Source of the DNA: Bacteroidales bacterium
Lineage (GTDB): Bacteria; Bacteroidota; Bacteroidia; Bacteroidales; UBA932
Assembly: GCA_016281435.1 (NCBI GenBank)
Contig: JAEEIQ010000036.1
Span: 1-34,106, forward strand
Direction: 5' to 3'
DNA length: 34,106 nucleotides
The position numbers were made by a program, and so were the translations under genes. Positions 15,668 through 24,433 of the stretch are shown one piece after another (position 1 is the first letter of the stretch; every line of letters starts with the position of its first letter). Below the pieces are notes generated by a model. That model was not told the DNA's origin. It worked only from the letters and a program-made list of their open reading frames with translations, and ran no database searches.

Positions 15668-17734
15668 ATGATACACTGCAAAAGACTTCTCATGACAGTC
15701 CTGGCGCTGGGCGCCGGGCTCTGCCTCCAGGCACAGGACAAGCCGCAGAGGATGGGGAAATACGGTTATCCCATCTATGACGACTACTCCATTCCCAAGC
15801 CGGACAAGCCGTTGGACATCACCCTGGACGACCTCCAGCTGACCGACCGCTACCTGGGCTTCTACCCCGACGGCATCCCAGAGGCGGACGCTTCCGCGCT
15901 GCGGGTACTTTACAATTACTACAAGGACGATCCGGAGGGTCAGGCAGAATGGGCCATCCTGCAGGAAAAGGCCATGAAGTGCATCCCCACCTGGGACATG
16001 GAACAACTTATCAAGAAAAGATACGTCTATTCCATGGCCAACCTGAAGCCCCTGGGGATCCTTTATATCTTCACCGGCAACGAGCTCGTCTCAGACTTCA
16101 TCAGGGGACACCTCGCGAAGGCCGCGTCCCTCCCGGTGGATTTTTGGATCCACGCCGAGCTGCGCAAGATGGACCCCAAAAAGCCCCAGGGCTGCATAGA
16201 GACTTCCTACATCAACCAGGCTTTCGGCACGGCGATCGAAGCCGTGCGCAGGAACATGTCGCAGGAAGAAATCACCGCCGTCGAAACGGCATGGCGCGAG
16301 AAGGGACTCGGTTCCGCGATGAACTGGCTGGAGGCGCACAAGGACCGCACCGTCGGCAACTTCACGGCCGTCATCGGCATAGGAGCCATGTACGCGGCCA
16401 AATATTTCCACGATGAGGCGGCATGGGACGAAGGACTGCGCCAGCTGAAGATGTACATTGACGAGTGCATACTCCCGGACGGATCCGACTTCGAAGGATA
16501 CAACTACTACGCTTATCCCGCGGGCCAGATTTTCTCGACGGCGCTGATCATGACTCCGGAGCAGATACGCAGCGCCTTTGCCGGCACCCCGATAGCGAAG
16601 ACCATGCACTGGAGGGTCGCCGGGATGCTCTTCGGCCACGGTCCCGCAGGCTACCCGAGCCCGATACGGATCACCTGGGGAGACAACCCCTGCGCTGCCC
16701 AGATGAAGGGCGACATAGACCTTCCGACCTGGCTTTCGGCCCTGGTGTGCAGGGACGGCGTTGCAGCCTGGATACTGGACACTTACAAGCAGAAGCGCAA
16801 TTACAAGGTAGCGCTCCTCCAGCACAAACTGGGAGCGTCCGGACTTGAGGCCACAAGCCCCGGAGAGGCCGGCATTCCCCTGCTTACCGTCTACGAGAGC
16901 GGAGACTCCTACATGCGCAGCGGCTGGGGCGACGACGACGTCGTGCTCGGCCTCAAGACCCGCAACGGCGACCACGCGACGAAGATGTACAACCACGCCC
17001 GTCCGGAGGTCAACTCCCTGAATCTCGGCGCCTTCGGCGAGTATCTCATCTGCAACGCGGCCTCGGCCTCATACAGAAGTCCCCTCCGCGAAGCCCACGA
17101 TCAGAGGACATGGAGGGCCAATGTCATAACCGTCGACGGGAAGGACCAGCTCTTCTCCTACAGCTATTTCAAGAAATTGGGATGCTTCGGCTATCCCGAC
17201 GCGAAGGTCACCCGCAAGGAAATCCTGCCGGACGGCGGCATGGTCCTCGCCAATGAGGCGAAAGACGCTTATGCCACACCGATGAAGACGGCCCTGAGGA
17301 CCATCCGCTACATCCCTGAAGGAAAATTCTTCATCGTGACGGACGAACTGGTTCCCGAGGACGGAGCCGTCCACCGCTTCGACCACCGTTTCTTCATCTT
17401 CAACCACGATTTCAAGACAGTCATCGACGGCAAGGGCGGCAACATCACCGTCAAACGCCCCGGAGCCGACCTGTACATCGCAGTGCAGGGTTCAAGCAAA
17501 CTTTCGCTCGAATACCGTGACGCCTTCATCCATGGCCTTGGCGGCCGCGATTACGATCCGGGCGGAAAGTTCGAGGGCAAGAAAGGCAGCGCCGTCGGCC
17601 TCCAGTGGAGTTGCGACGCGCCCTCGCTCAACGTGACCTCGGTGCTCGTCCCGCAGAAACCTGGCACGCGCGCCCCGAAGATCAAGATCGGCAAGGGCTT
17701 TGTCAGCGTGAACGGAGTGAAATACGAAATCTGA
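15668..17734 (+). CDS. Exported heparinase II/III-like polysaccharide lyase
   Basis: The 688-residue protein has a signal peptide (MIHCKRLLMTVLALGAGLCLQAQ). An alpha/alpha-toroid region spans roughly residues 50-390, with DGSDFEGYNYYAYP near 271-284. A C-terminal beta-sandwich of the heparinase II/III-like type follows, with YESGDSYMRSGW (409-420) and NHARPEVNSLNLGAFGE (442-458), the equivalent of the family's NHxHxD/NS motif. Such enzymes cleave uronic-acid polysaccharides (heparin, alginate or related) by beta-elimination. The substrate cannot be told from reading. The start at 15668 was preferred to an ATG 36 nt upstream because it gives a proper signal peptide. No SusC/D pair is nearby, so this is not a classical PUL. 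Confidence 0.8.
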   Translation: MIHCKRLLMTVLALGAGLCLQAQDKPQRMGKYGYPIYDDYSIPKPDKPLDITLDDLQLTDRYLGFYPDGIPEADASALRVLYNYYKDDPEGQAEWAILQEKAMKCIPTWDMEQLIKKRYVYSMANLKPLGILYIFTGNELVSDFIRGHLAKAASLPVDFWIHAELRKMDPKKPQGCIETSYINQAFGTAIEAVRRNMSQEEITAVETAWREKGLGSAMNWLEAHKDRTVGNFTAVIGIGAMYAAKYFHDEAAWDEGLRQLKMYIDECILPDGSDFEGYNYYAYPAGQIFSTALIMTPEQIRSAFAGTPIAKTMHWRVAGMLFGHGPAGYPSPIRITWGDNPCAAQMKGDIDLPTWLSALVCRDGVAAWILDTYKQKRNYKVALLQHKLGASGLEATSPGEAGIPLLTVYESGDSYMRSGWGDDDVVLGLKTRNGDHATKMYNHARPEVNSLNLGAFGEYLICNAASASYRSPLREAHDQRTWRANVITVDGKDQLFSYSYFKKLGCFGYPDAKVTRKEILPDGGMVLANEAKDAYATPMKTALRTIRYIPEGKFFIVTDELVPEDGAVHRFDHRFFIFNHDFKTVIDGKGGNITVKRPGADLYIAVQGSSKLSLEYRDAFIHGLGGRDYDPGGKFEGKKGSAVGLQWSCDAPSLNVTSVLVPQKPGTRAPKIKIGKGFVSVNGVKYEI

Positions 17735-17741
17735 GACCGCG

Positions 17742-18998
17742 TCATTCCCAGAAGAAATCCCGCGCGGGAAGCTTCCGGGAGTATTTCTGGCGCAGATTCT
17801 GGAAGAGGGCCTTCGTGTTCCTGGCGAACCGGGGGCCCTTCCATGTGCTCGTGTTCGTGACGAGCAGCCAGCATTCGCCGTCCGGGAAGTTCCAGATGAG
17901 GGCGCTGGTCCCGGAGAAAGTCCCGGTCCGCGTCCAGCCCTTGTCAGGGCGGGTCTCGTTCCACCCAAGGGCATATGTGGCTTCGTCGTAGTAACGGGTC
18001 ATCTCCTCGACGCTGCCCTTGGAAAGGATGTCCGGGACTCCGGGCCGGCCGTCGATCGAGGCAACGAAGCGGGCCAGCTCGGGCACCGACGCCACCCAGG
18101 CCCCTGCCCCGGAGAGGGCGCGTATGTCGTTGCCGCCGTAGCAGCGGACCACATCCTTCCCGCTCCCGTTGAACTCGGGCACCGGCTCGTCATTTGGCTG
18201 GACATAGTAGCGGGACTCCCCCTTGAATCGCTTGGCGTAATAATTCTGCGCGATGTGGAAGTCCTTGCAGCCGGCCTTTTTCAGGACATTCTTCTGCATC
18301 CATTCCTCGTACTCCACCCCCGTCACTTTCTCTATGATCATGGAAAGCAACAGGTAACCAAGGTTCGAGTACTCCTGCGTCGTCCCGGGTACATGGCGCA
18401 GGGGCCGCTGCAGAAGACATCTGACAAGGGTCTCGTGGTCGGGAGGAGCGGCAAGCGAAAAGCGGCTCATCACTTCGCGGGTCGAAAACATCGGATCCCC
18501 TCCCCGCACTGAGAAACCGGCCTCGTGCCTGAGCAGGTTCTCGACGGTTATCCTGTAGTATTTCTTGTCTTTTATGGCCTTGGTGAAGACTTCGTCGTTC
18601 AGGATCCCGTCGGGGCCGAACACCTTTCCGTCAAGGCTCAGGCTCCCGTTTTCGACCAGCGTCATCACACCTACGGCCGTTATGAGCTTGGACACGGAAG
18701 CAAGGCGCAGGAGCGTCCCCGGGGCCATTTCAACCTTCTTTTCTTCGTCCGCCCAGCCGTAGCCCTTGGCGTAGAGGAGGGAATCCCGGCGCATCACGGC
18801 AAGGGACAGGCCCTTGATGTTCCAGCGCTGCATGAAGATTCGGATGTCCTTATCCATCGGATGGAGGGAGGACGTGTCCGAAAGCTCGTTGGTAAGTACC
18901 TTGTTCAGGTCCGCCGGGCGGCGTTTTTCCAAATGCCGCCCGCAGGAAAGCAGCGCGGGCACAAGGAGCAGGAGGACTGTCAGGCGCAGGGCTCTCAT
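17742..18998 (-). CDS. Beta-lactamase-fold serine hydrolase lipoprotein
   Basis: The 418-residue protein starts with a lipoprotein signal peptide whose lipobox LLSC places the acylated cysteine at residue 19, so it is membrane anchored. It has the class C beta-lactamase/PBP4-like fold (PF00144). SVSK (101-104) holds the catalytic serine and lysine, and YSN (210-212) is the second motif. The third motif region reads RTGTFSGTS in place of KTG. The family includes D-aminopeptidases, esterases and peptidoglycan hydrolases; beta-lactamase activity should not be assumed. The ATG overlaps the TGA of the kinase-like gene by 4 nt. It is the last gene of the nrnA operon. Confidence 0.88.
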   Translation of the reverse strand: MRALRLTVLLLLVPALLSCGRHLEKRRPADLNKVLTNELSDTSSLHPMDKDIRIFMQRWNIKGLSLAVMRRDSLLYAKGYGWADEEKKVEMAPGTLLRLASVSKLITAVGVMTLVENGSLSLDGKVFGPDGILNDEVFTKAIKDKKYYRITVENLLRHEAGFSVRGGDPMFSTREVMSRFSLAAPPDHETLVRCLLQRPLRHVPGTTQEYSNLGYLLLSMIIEKVTGVEYEEWMQKNVLKKAGCKDFHIAQNYYAKRFKGESRYYVQPNDEPVPEFNGSGKDVVRCYGGNDIRALSGAGAWVASVPELARFVASIDGRPGVPDILSKGSVEEMTRYYDEATYALGWNETRPDKGWTRTGTFSGTSALIWNFPDGECWLLVTNTSTWKGPRFARNTKALFQNLRQKYSRKLPARDFFWE

Positions 18999-19609
18999 CC
19001 TATCAGGCCGGCCCTCCTGCCGAAGTCGATGATGAACTGCGCGCTGCCCTCGATGCCAAGGATCGAAGAGTCCACGCAGAGGTGGTAATTGGAAGCCACG
19101 CCCCAATCCTTGAAGGTATAATAATTATAAAAGGACTGGCGAGCCTTGTCCCTGCGTATGGCCAGTTTGACTGCTTCTTCCTTGCTGATGCCGGCCTTGC
19201 GGGCTATGCGTTCGGCCCTGGCCTCGACAGGAGCGGTCACGAAGACGTTCAGGCAGCGCTCGTCGCGGAGGATGTAGTCGGCGGCCCTGCCCACGAAGAC
19301 GGCCGAACCCTTGGATGCTATGTCCCTTATGACGTCGCTCTGGATTCGGAAAATCTCCGCGTCATTGAGTCCCGTTCCGAGACTCGTGGTGAAACGGTCC
19401 ATTCCGAAGATGCTGCCGAGGTTCAGCACGCGCCTGTTCTCGTCGCAGTTCTTGAAAAGCTCCGGGCTGAGGCCGCTGGCCGCGGCGGCACGGGTCAGGA
19501 GTTCGCCGTCATAGACAGGAATATCCAGGATGCGCCCGATTTCCGCGGCTATGTCCTTGCCGCGCGCGGCGAACTGCCGTCCTACGTTGATTATAGTCTT
19601 GCCGTCCAT
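18995..19609 (-). CDS. Cytidylate kinase-like protein with altered P-loop
   Basis: The 204-residue protein matches the cytidylate kinase-like family (PF13189), which often sits beside MATE transporter genes in Bacteroidetes. The N-terminus INVGRQF-AARGKDIAAEIG occupies the place of the usual GRQ-GSGGREI P-loop, so three of the four glycine/serine positions differ. Elsewhere it is ordinary: VYDGELL, FVGRAADYIL, and ARAERIARKAGISKEEA. Whether it still binds nucleotide is unclear. Its substrate has not been established for the family as far as I know. It starts 3 nt after the MATE stop and overlaps the beta-lactamase-fold gene by 4 nt. Confidence 0.82.
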   Translation of the reverse strand: MDGKTIINVGRQFAARGKDIAAEIGRILDIPVYDGELLTRAAAASGLSPELFKNCDENRRVLNLGSIFGMDRFTTSLGTGLNDAEIFRIQSDVIRDIASKGSAVFVGRAADYILRDERCLNVFVTAPVEARAERIARKAGISKEEAVKLAIRRDKARQSFYNYYTFKDWGVASNYHLCVDSSILGIEGSAQFIIDFGRRAGLIG

Positions 19610-19612
19610 AAC

Positions 19613-21010
19613 TCAATGGATATTGGAGCCGAGGATGGAAGGGTCCTCCCCCGCCTCGATGCGTTTGAATTTCTTGAAAAGCCGGGCCAGCACTATGGCC
19701 GAAACAACTATGCTGAGAAGGTCCGAAACAGGGAAACTGAGCCACACGCCGGTCTCCTTCAGGAAGAGGGGCAGGAAATAGACGAGGGGCACGAGAAAGA
19801 TGAGCTGCCTGCTCAAGGACAGGAAAATGCTGGTCCTGACCATGCCCAGGCACTGAAAGAAGTTTCCGGTCACCATGCCGAAGCCGACAAGTGCGAAGGC
19901 GGAATTCATGACCCTGAGCCCGTGGACCGAAAGGCGCTTGAGTTCCGGGTCGGAGGTGAAGGCCGATACGGCCGGCCCCGGTAGCAGTTCCGACACGAGG
20001 AATCCCGCCGTGGTCACGAGCACGGCCCACTTGACCGTCAGGCTGAACACTTCCCGCACCCTCTTGTACTGCCGGGCCCCGTAGTTGTATCCGGCGATCG
20101 GCTGCATCCCGTGGTTGAAGCCCATCACTATCATTATGAACAGGAAAGTGATCCTGTTGACGATGCCATAGGCCCCTATCGCAAGGTCACCGCCGTAGTG
20201 GCGCAGCTGCTGGTTGATGAACAGGGTCACGATGCAGGACATCGCGTTCATGAGGAAGGGTCCCAGCCCTATGGCCATGGAATCGCGGGCAATCCTCCAG
20301 TCAAGGGCGAAGACCCCCTTGGGGAAATGGATGAAATTGTCTTTCCTGAGGAAGAACCACATCGTGTATCCGAGGGCCAGGGTCTGGCATATCACCGTCG
20401 CTACGGCAGCGCCCTGTATGCCCATGCCGAGCCCGTAGATGAAAACAGGGTCCAGTATGGCATTGGCCGTCACCGTGAATATCGTCAGCCCCATAGCCGT
20501 CTTCGGATTGCCGGAGGCCCGGATAAGGGCGTTCAGCCCGAAATACAGATGCGTGACGATGTTGCCGAGCAGGATCACCGTCATGTACTCCCTGGCGAAG
20601 GGAAGGGTGTTCGCGCTTGCCCCGAAGAATAGCAGTATCGGGTCGAGGAAGCACAGGGTCAGGACCGTAAAGACGGCCCCGATTATAGTGTTCAGGGACA
20701 GGACGTTGGCCAGAACCTTGTTCGCCGCGCCGTAGTTTTTCTGGCCGAGGTACACGGAGACCATCGTCGCCGCGCCTACGCCCACGAGGGTGCCGAGGGC
20801 GGCGGAAAGGTTCATCAGCGGGAATGTCACCGCGAGGCCGGAGATGGCCATGGGACCTTCACCGGGGATATGTCCGATGAAGATGCTGTCCACCATGTTG
20901 TAGAGGGAAGACGCCGTCGAGGCTATGATGCTCGGGACCGCATACTCTTTCAGCAGCGTGCTGATCTTCTTCGTCCCCAGTTCGAGGGGTGCGCCACCCG
21001 CAGCCGCCAT
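19613..21010 (-). CDS. MATE family efflux transporter
   Basis: The 465-residue inner-membrane protein has the twelve hydrophobic segments of the MATE (multidrug and toxin extrusion) family, arranged as two six-helix halves. Typical features are the first segment PSIIASTASSLYNMVDSIFIGH with the conserved Asp, PLMNLSAALGTLVGVGAATMVS, and GFNHGMQPIAGYNYGARQYKR opening the second half. It would export organic cations by Na+ or H+ antiport; the cargo is unknown. The ATG shares one base with the TAA of the FKBP gene, which supports coupled translation in the nrnA operon. Confidence 0.93.
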   Translation of the reverse strand: MAAAGGAPLELGTKKISTLLKEYAVPSIIASTASSLYNMVDSIFIGHIPGEGPMAISGLAVTFPLMNLSAALGTLVGVGAATMVSVYLGQKNYGAANKVLANVLSLNTIIGAVFTVLTLCFLDPILLFFGASANTLPFAREYMTVILLGNIVTHLYFGLNALIRASGNPKTAMGLTIFTVTANAILDPVFIYGLGMGIQGAAVATVICQTLALGYTMWFFLRKDNFIHFPKGVFALDWRIARDSMAIGLGPFLMNAMSCIVTLFINQQLRHYGGDLAIGAYGIVNRITFLFIMIVMGFNHGMQPIAGYNYGARQYKRVREVFSLTVKWAVLVTTAGFLVSELLPGPAVSAFTSDPELKRLSVHGLRVMNSAFALVGFGMVTGNFFQCLGMVRTSIFLSLSRQLIFLVPLVYFLPLFLKETGVWLSFPVSDLLSIVVSAIVLARLFKKFKRIEAGEDPSILGSNIH

Positions 21011-22044
21011 TATTTCTTGCCTGTCAGTTCAAGTTCGAAGATGAGCGGGGACCATGCGGGGATCGAGTTGCTGACACCCGTCCCTTCATACCCGAGGCCG
21101 GACCAGAAGATGGCCGTGCCCTTCTCGTACGGCTTCATCAGGGACACCGCGTAGGAGAAGCCCGGCTTTACGGAAGATTTGGACGAGCCCATCGTTATGT
21201 CCGTGTACTCCGCAGCCATGTTGATGAGCACCGGGGCGTAGGTCTTCGAGGCCGAGTAGATCCCGTGCACCTTCGCCGTGTCGGCTATCGTGGTGTCGAA
21301 CACCTTCCCGTTCAGAAGGCGCCCGGTGTAGTTCAGGTAAACCGTGGTGTCCGAAGGCAGGGTCTCCTCCGTGGAGGGGGCTCCGGTCCGGATGTAATAG
21401 AAACCGTATTTCAGGGAGTCCTTCACCGGGTCGAGGGCCGTTTCCGCCGAGATATAGCGCCCGAGGGAATCTATCTCCCAGGCGGCTATGTCGCTGATGG
21501 AATCTACGATGCGGAACTCATAGATAGCATCCGTTCCGGTGATGTTGTCCTTGTAGCCTTCGGCGGATGAGTAGCGCTTGAGCGTCAGAAGCCAGCCGGG
21601 AATCAGGGCCTTCATCGAGCCTCCGACCTTCATCCGCGAGACCAGTTCCTCGACACCGGCGTAGAGGTTGTCCCCCGCGCGGTAAGTGATCGACGGGCCG
21701 TAGAACTTCGTACTGCTGTACTGGTTGAGCTTGCGAGAAAGGGCCTCGGACGTCGTCGAAGTGATGTTGCCTTTGAGGTCGTAGGTGGTGATGTCGTAAC
21801 GGATGTACGGAAAGTCATCGGGGTCGCCCGTCTGCGCGCCCGTTCCGGCAGTTTCCTCGAGTATCCATGATCCGAGGGGGGTCTGCTCCCACTTGTACTC
21901 CGGATGCAGGGTCTTCTGGCGGGTCACCCACGCGTTCAGCGACCGTTCCGCGGCTTCATTCTTCCCGACGGACCCGTCCTGGGCGCAGGAAGCCGCAAGC
22001 AGCGCAGCCGCGAGGGCGGCGAATATCATACTGATCTTTTTCAT
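21010..22044 (-). CDS. FKBP-type peptidyl-prolyl isomerase lipoprotein
   Basis: The 344-residue protein starts with a lipoprotein signal (lipobox LAASC, Cys20). It seems to hold two FKBP-like halves. The first, about 75-185, is degenerate (IRYDITTYDLKGNITS ... MKVGGSMKALIPGWLL). The second, about 225-344, has the usual FKBP layout: DTTVYLNYTGRLLNGKVFDTT, then KPGFSYAVSLMKPYEKGTAI and SPLIFELELTGK at the end. It would isomerise prolyl bonds in exported proteins at the outer membrane or in the periplasm, as proposed for GldI-like Bacteroidetes proteins. The start at 22044 overlaps the nrnA TGA by 4 nt; the longer upstream frame lacks a signal peptide. Confidence 0.85.
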   Translation of the reverse strand: MKKISMIFAALAAALLAASCAQDGSVGKNEAAERSLNAWVTRQKTLHPEYKWEQTPLGSWILEETAGTGAQTGDPDDFPYIRYDITTYDLKGNITSTTSEALSRKLNQYSSTKFYGPSITYRAGDNLYAGVEELVSRMKVGGSMKALIPGWLLTLKRYSSAEGYKDNITGTDAIYEFRIVDSISDIAAWEIDSLGRYISAETALDPVKDSLKYGFYYIRTGAPSTEETLPSDTTVYLNYTGRLLNGKVFDTTIADTAKVHGIYSASKTYAPVLINMAAEYTDITMGSSKSSVKPGFSYAVSLMKPYEKGTAIFWSGLGYEGTGVSNSIPAWSPLIFELELTGKK

Positions 22045-23105
22045 TTCTCCATTTTCTTTGCAGGAATCGTGCCCAGAACCGACGGGGCGCACGCCTCGAT
22101 GTAACGGGCCGCGTCTTCCGGACTGCCGATGTCGGCAGGGAAAAACAGCCTTCCCCCGGCCGCCTGTTCATGGCCTCCGCCATGGAAGGCCTTCGAAGCC
22201 AGCTCGTTGGCAGAGACTCCACGTTTCGACCGGATGGACACGCGGAAGAACCCTTCGTCTTCCTGGAGCAGTATGCTCATGCGGACTTTCGCCATCGAGA
22301 GAGGGATGTTTACCAGTCCTTCGAGTTCCCCGTCCCTCAGGCCGAATCCGGCCTTCTCCGCCGCCCGGAGGATCATGTAGGCGTAGCCTTCCGGACGTAT
22401 GACCATGCCGGAACCGAGAAGGGATGCGAAGGCGCGGACCCTGTTCTCGCGGTATGAGTGGTAAAGCCGGTCGAGGATGAATTCCCTGTCCACCCCGGCT
22501 TCCAGCAGTTCCGAGGCCATGGCAAGCGTGGACGGGAAAACCGAATTGGCAAAGTTGTTCGTGTCCGTGGTCATGCCGGTGAAAAGGGCGGTCAGGGCCT
22601 CCCGGGGAAGGGTGCCGAGACTCCCGCGCAACTGAGGCACGGCCTTCAGCAGCCAGTAGAAAAGTTCGCTGGCGGAGGATATTCCGGTCTCGCTGAAAAC
22701 GCAGTCGAACTCCTCCCTTTTCGGGTTCAGATGGTGGTCCACAAGGATGCGCGGTGCTTTCGAGCGGCGCGCGGCGTCCTCCAGCGATCCCAGCCTGTCG
22801 AGGCCGGAAAGGTCGGTCAGGAAAAGAAGGTCGGCATCAGCTGTCACTTCTTCAGCCGCAGCCCTGTCCTGGACGGCGGTCACGCAGCCGGACCCGTCGG
22901 TCAGGAAGCGCAGGTAATCAGGGATTTCGGTATCATAGACCACCTGCACGGAGGCGGCTGGGTTCATGACCCTTGCGAACGCCGCGGCTGCAAGGCTGCT
23001 GCCCACGGCATCCCCGTCGGGGCGCGTGTGGGTCAGGACCGCCACCCTGGCGGCTCCCGCGAGCATTCCTGTCATCTGCTTTATGTCAGCCGGACTGAAC
23101 TCCAT
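22041..23105 (-). CDS. nrnA: DHH-family oligoribonuclease/pAp phosphatase (NrnA-like)
   Basis: The 354-residue cytoplasmic enzyme of the DHH/DHHA1 family degrades short RNA oligonucleotides to mononucleotides and dephosphorylates pAp. Metal ligands are visible as HTRPDGDAVGSS (26-37), DLS near 98-100, DHH (123-125) and TTDTNNF (179-185). The DHHA1 domain ends with the substrate-binding GGGHEQAAGG near residue 313. Length is normal. It is the first gene of a five-gene operon (nrnA, FKBP, MATE, kinase-like, beta-lactamase fold) joined by 1- to 4-nt overlaps or a 3-nt gap. A TAAATTTG box at 23124-23131 is the likely promoter. Confidence 0.93.
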   Translation of the reverse strand: MEFSPADIKQMTGMLAGAARVAVLTHTRPDGDAVGSSLAAAAFARVMNPAASVQVVYDTEIPDYLRFLTDGSGCVTAVQDRAAAEEVTADADLLFLTDLSGLDRLGSLEDAARRSKAPRILVDHHLNPKREEFDCVFSETGISSASELFYWLLKAVPQLRGSLGTLPREALTALFTGMTTDTNNFANSVFPSTLAMASELLEAGVDREFILDRLYHSYRENRVRAFASLLGSGMVIRPEGYAYMILRAAEKAGFGLRDGELEGLVNIPLSMAKVRMSILLQEDEGFFRVSIRSKRGVSANELASKAFHGGGHEQAAGGRLFFPADIGSPEDAARYIEACAPSVLGTIPAKKMEK

Positions 23106-23123
23106 CTGGACTTAAAAGACTTG

Positions 23124-23131
23124 CAAATTTA
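23124..23131 (-). promoter_or_regulatory. -7 box of the nrnA operon
   Basis: The minus strand reads TAAATTTG, an exact TAnnTTTG match, 18 nt upstream of the nrnA ATG. It is divergent from the promoter at 23163-23170. Confidence 0.5.
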
Positions 23132-23162
23132 ATAAATTATTGCTTTTGAAAAATCATTTTCA

Positions 23163-23170
23163 TAACTTTG
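23163..23170 (+). promoter_or_regulatory. Promoter of the DUF3822-rsmD operon
   Basis: TAACTTTG is an exact TAnnTTTG match. A TTG lies 20 nt upstream of it, as expected for a -33 element, making this the best formed promoter in the window. The leader to the ATG at 23214 is about 37 nt. Confidence 0.6.
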
Positions 23171-23213
23171 TCAGGATTTATACCTTAACCCGGAAACAAT
23201 AAAGACACGCATA

Positions 23214-23906
23214 ATGAACAAGACCGTCAAGATCATCCTCGAAGTCGTCCTCCTGGCTGTTTGCCTGGGACTGGTCTATCTGATTTACAGCAGCATAATG
23301 CAGCCTGTGAACTTCAACAAGCAGAAAGACTACCGCTCTTCCGTCGCCATCCAGCGTCTTAAGGACATCCGCACCCTGCAGGTGGCCTACAAGAGCGTCA
23401 ACGGCAGGTTCGTATCTACGATCGACTCCCTCAAGAACTTCTACGAGAACGGACAGATGTCCATCATAATGCAGATCGGTTCCGCCGACGACTCCCTCGC
23501 GATGGCCCACACCGAGAAGATCCGCCGCGCGAACCGCAAGATTTCCGGCGCCCAGCTCTACGAGATGTACCTGAAGGGAGACAAGAACCTCGTCTTCTCC
23601 GTGGAGAGCAAGATTCCCGTGAAGGACACCCTCTTCCGCAGCCGCACCGATTTCTGCATCGATTCCCTGGCGACCATTCCCTTCTCCGGAGGCGAGCCCG
23701 TCCAGATGGAAGCCATCACGAAGCAGGTCTCCGGCGTTCCCGTGCCCCTCTTCGAGGCGAGGATGCCCTACAAGCTTCTTCTCAAGGGTCTTGACAACCA
23801 GTTGAGGATCAATCTGGATGCCGAGCGCCGCGACCAGAACAAGTACGAAGGCCTCCAGGTCGGTTCCGTCACCGCGCCTAACAACAACGCCGGTAACTGG
23901 GAATAG
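23214..23906 (+). CDS. Membrane-anchored protein of unknown function
   Basis: The 230-residue protein has one N-terminal membrane segment (about 7-28, IILEVVLLAVCLGLVYLIYSSI), then a soluble domain, and a low-complexity Asn-rich tail (APNNNAGNWE). The segment right after the membrane (AIQRLKDIRTLQVAYKSVNGRF) resembles the start of type-IV-pilin-like or DUF4293-adjacent exported proteins only in general layout. I do not recognise the family and see no catalytic motif. Because it heads the transcript with DUF3822 and rsmD, a housekeeping, envelope-linked role is possible. The start is supported by the promoter and an A-rich ATGAAC context. Confidence 0.75.
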   Translation: MNKTVKIILEVVLLAVCLGLVYLIYSSIMQPVNFNKQKDYRSSVAIQRLKDIRTLQVAYKSVNGRFVSTIDSLKNFYENGQMSIIMQIGSADDSLAMAHTEKIRRANRKISGAQLYEMYLKGDKNLVFSVESKIPVKDTLFRSRTDFCIDSLATIPFSGGEPVQMEAITKQVSGVPVPLFEARMPYKLLLKGLDNQLRINLDAERRDQNKYEGLQVGSVTAPNNNAGNWE

Positions 23907-23914
23907 GACTGGCG

Positions 23915-24433
23915 ATGGAGATTTCCCTTCTGACCTCCAAGTGCACCCTGGTTCCTTCCCAATTCTTCGAGCCTTCGAAAGCGCGTGAATATCTGTCGGA
24001 AGTGACCGGACTGCAGGAGTCGGATGAAGTTTCCTTCATTGAAGTACCGCAATACGGCGCCGTCCTCGTTTTCTGCAACAGGGCTGACGAATCCGTGGCG
24101 AAACATATCTATGACGATTCGGCCGGACAGACTGTAGTCCGGCCTGAATTGTATTTCATCCTGAGGGACCTGCCCTCCTGCAAGGAATACAACAAGATCC
24201 TGTGCTCCTGGCAGGACGGTCTCCTGAGCCTCGGGATAGCGCAGGGACGGAGCCTGCTGCTGGCCAACGTCTATGAGGCCATGGACTTCACGACGGCCGA
24301 GTATTTCATCTTCCTCGCGATGAATTCCCTTCAGCTCAACCCCGAAGTCTCCACGATCTGCTGGAGGACTCCGGTCGGCCCCGAGGACGAAATGTCCCTT
24401 TACCGTTATTTCAAATCCGTGGAGGTCTTCTGA
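23915..24433 (+). CDS. DUF3822 family protein
   Basis: The 172-residue protein resembles the Bacteroidetes DUF3822 family, here in its usual place before rsmD. The N-terminal part SKCTLVPSQFFEP and the central VPQYGAVLVFCNR match the family layout. Many members are longer (roughly 250-270 residues as I recall), so this version looks shortened. No enzyme motif is visible and the family function is unknown. The final TGA overlaps the rsmD ATG by one base (TGATG), so translation is probably coupled. Confidence 0.72.
   Translation: MEISLLTSKCTLVPSQFFEPSKAREYLSEVTGLQESDEVSFIEVPQYGAVLVFCNRADESVAKHIYDDSAGQTVVRPELYFILRDLPSCKEYNKILCSWQDGLLSLGIAQGRSLLLANVYEAMDFTTAEYFIFLAMNSLQLNPEVSTICWRTPVGPEDEMSLYRYFKSVEVF

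Noticed and set aside
17742..18998. Antibiotic resistance beta-lactamase
   Set aside because: The SxxK and YxN motifs are shared by many peptidases and esterases, the KTG motif is changed, and the protein is an anchored lipoprotein in a housekeeping operon.
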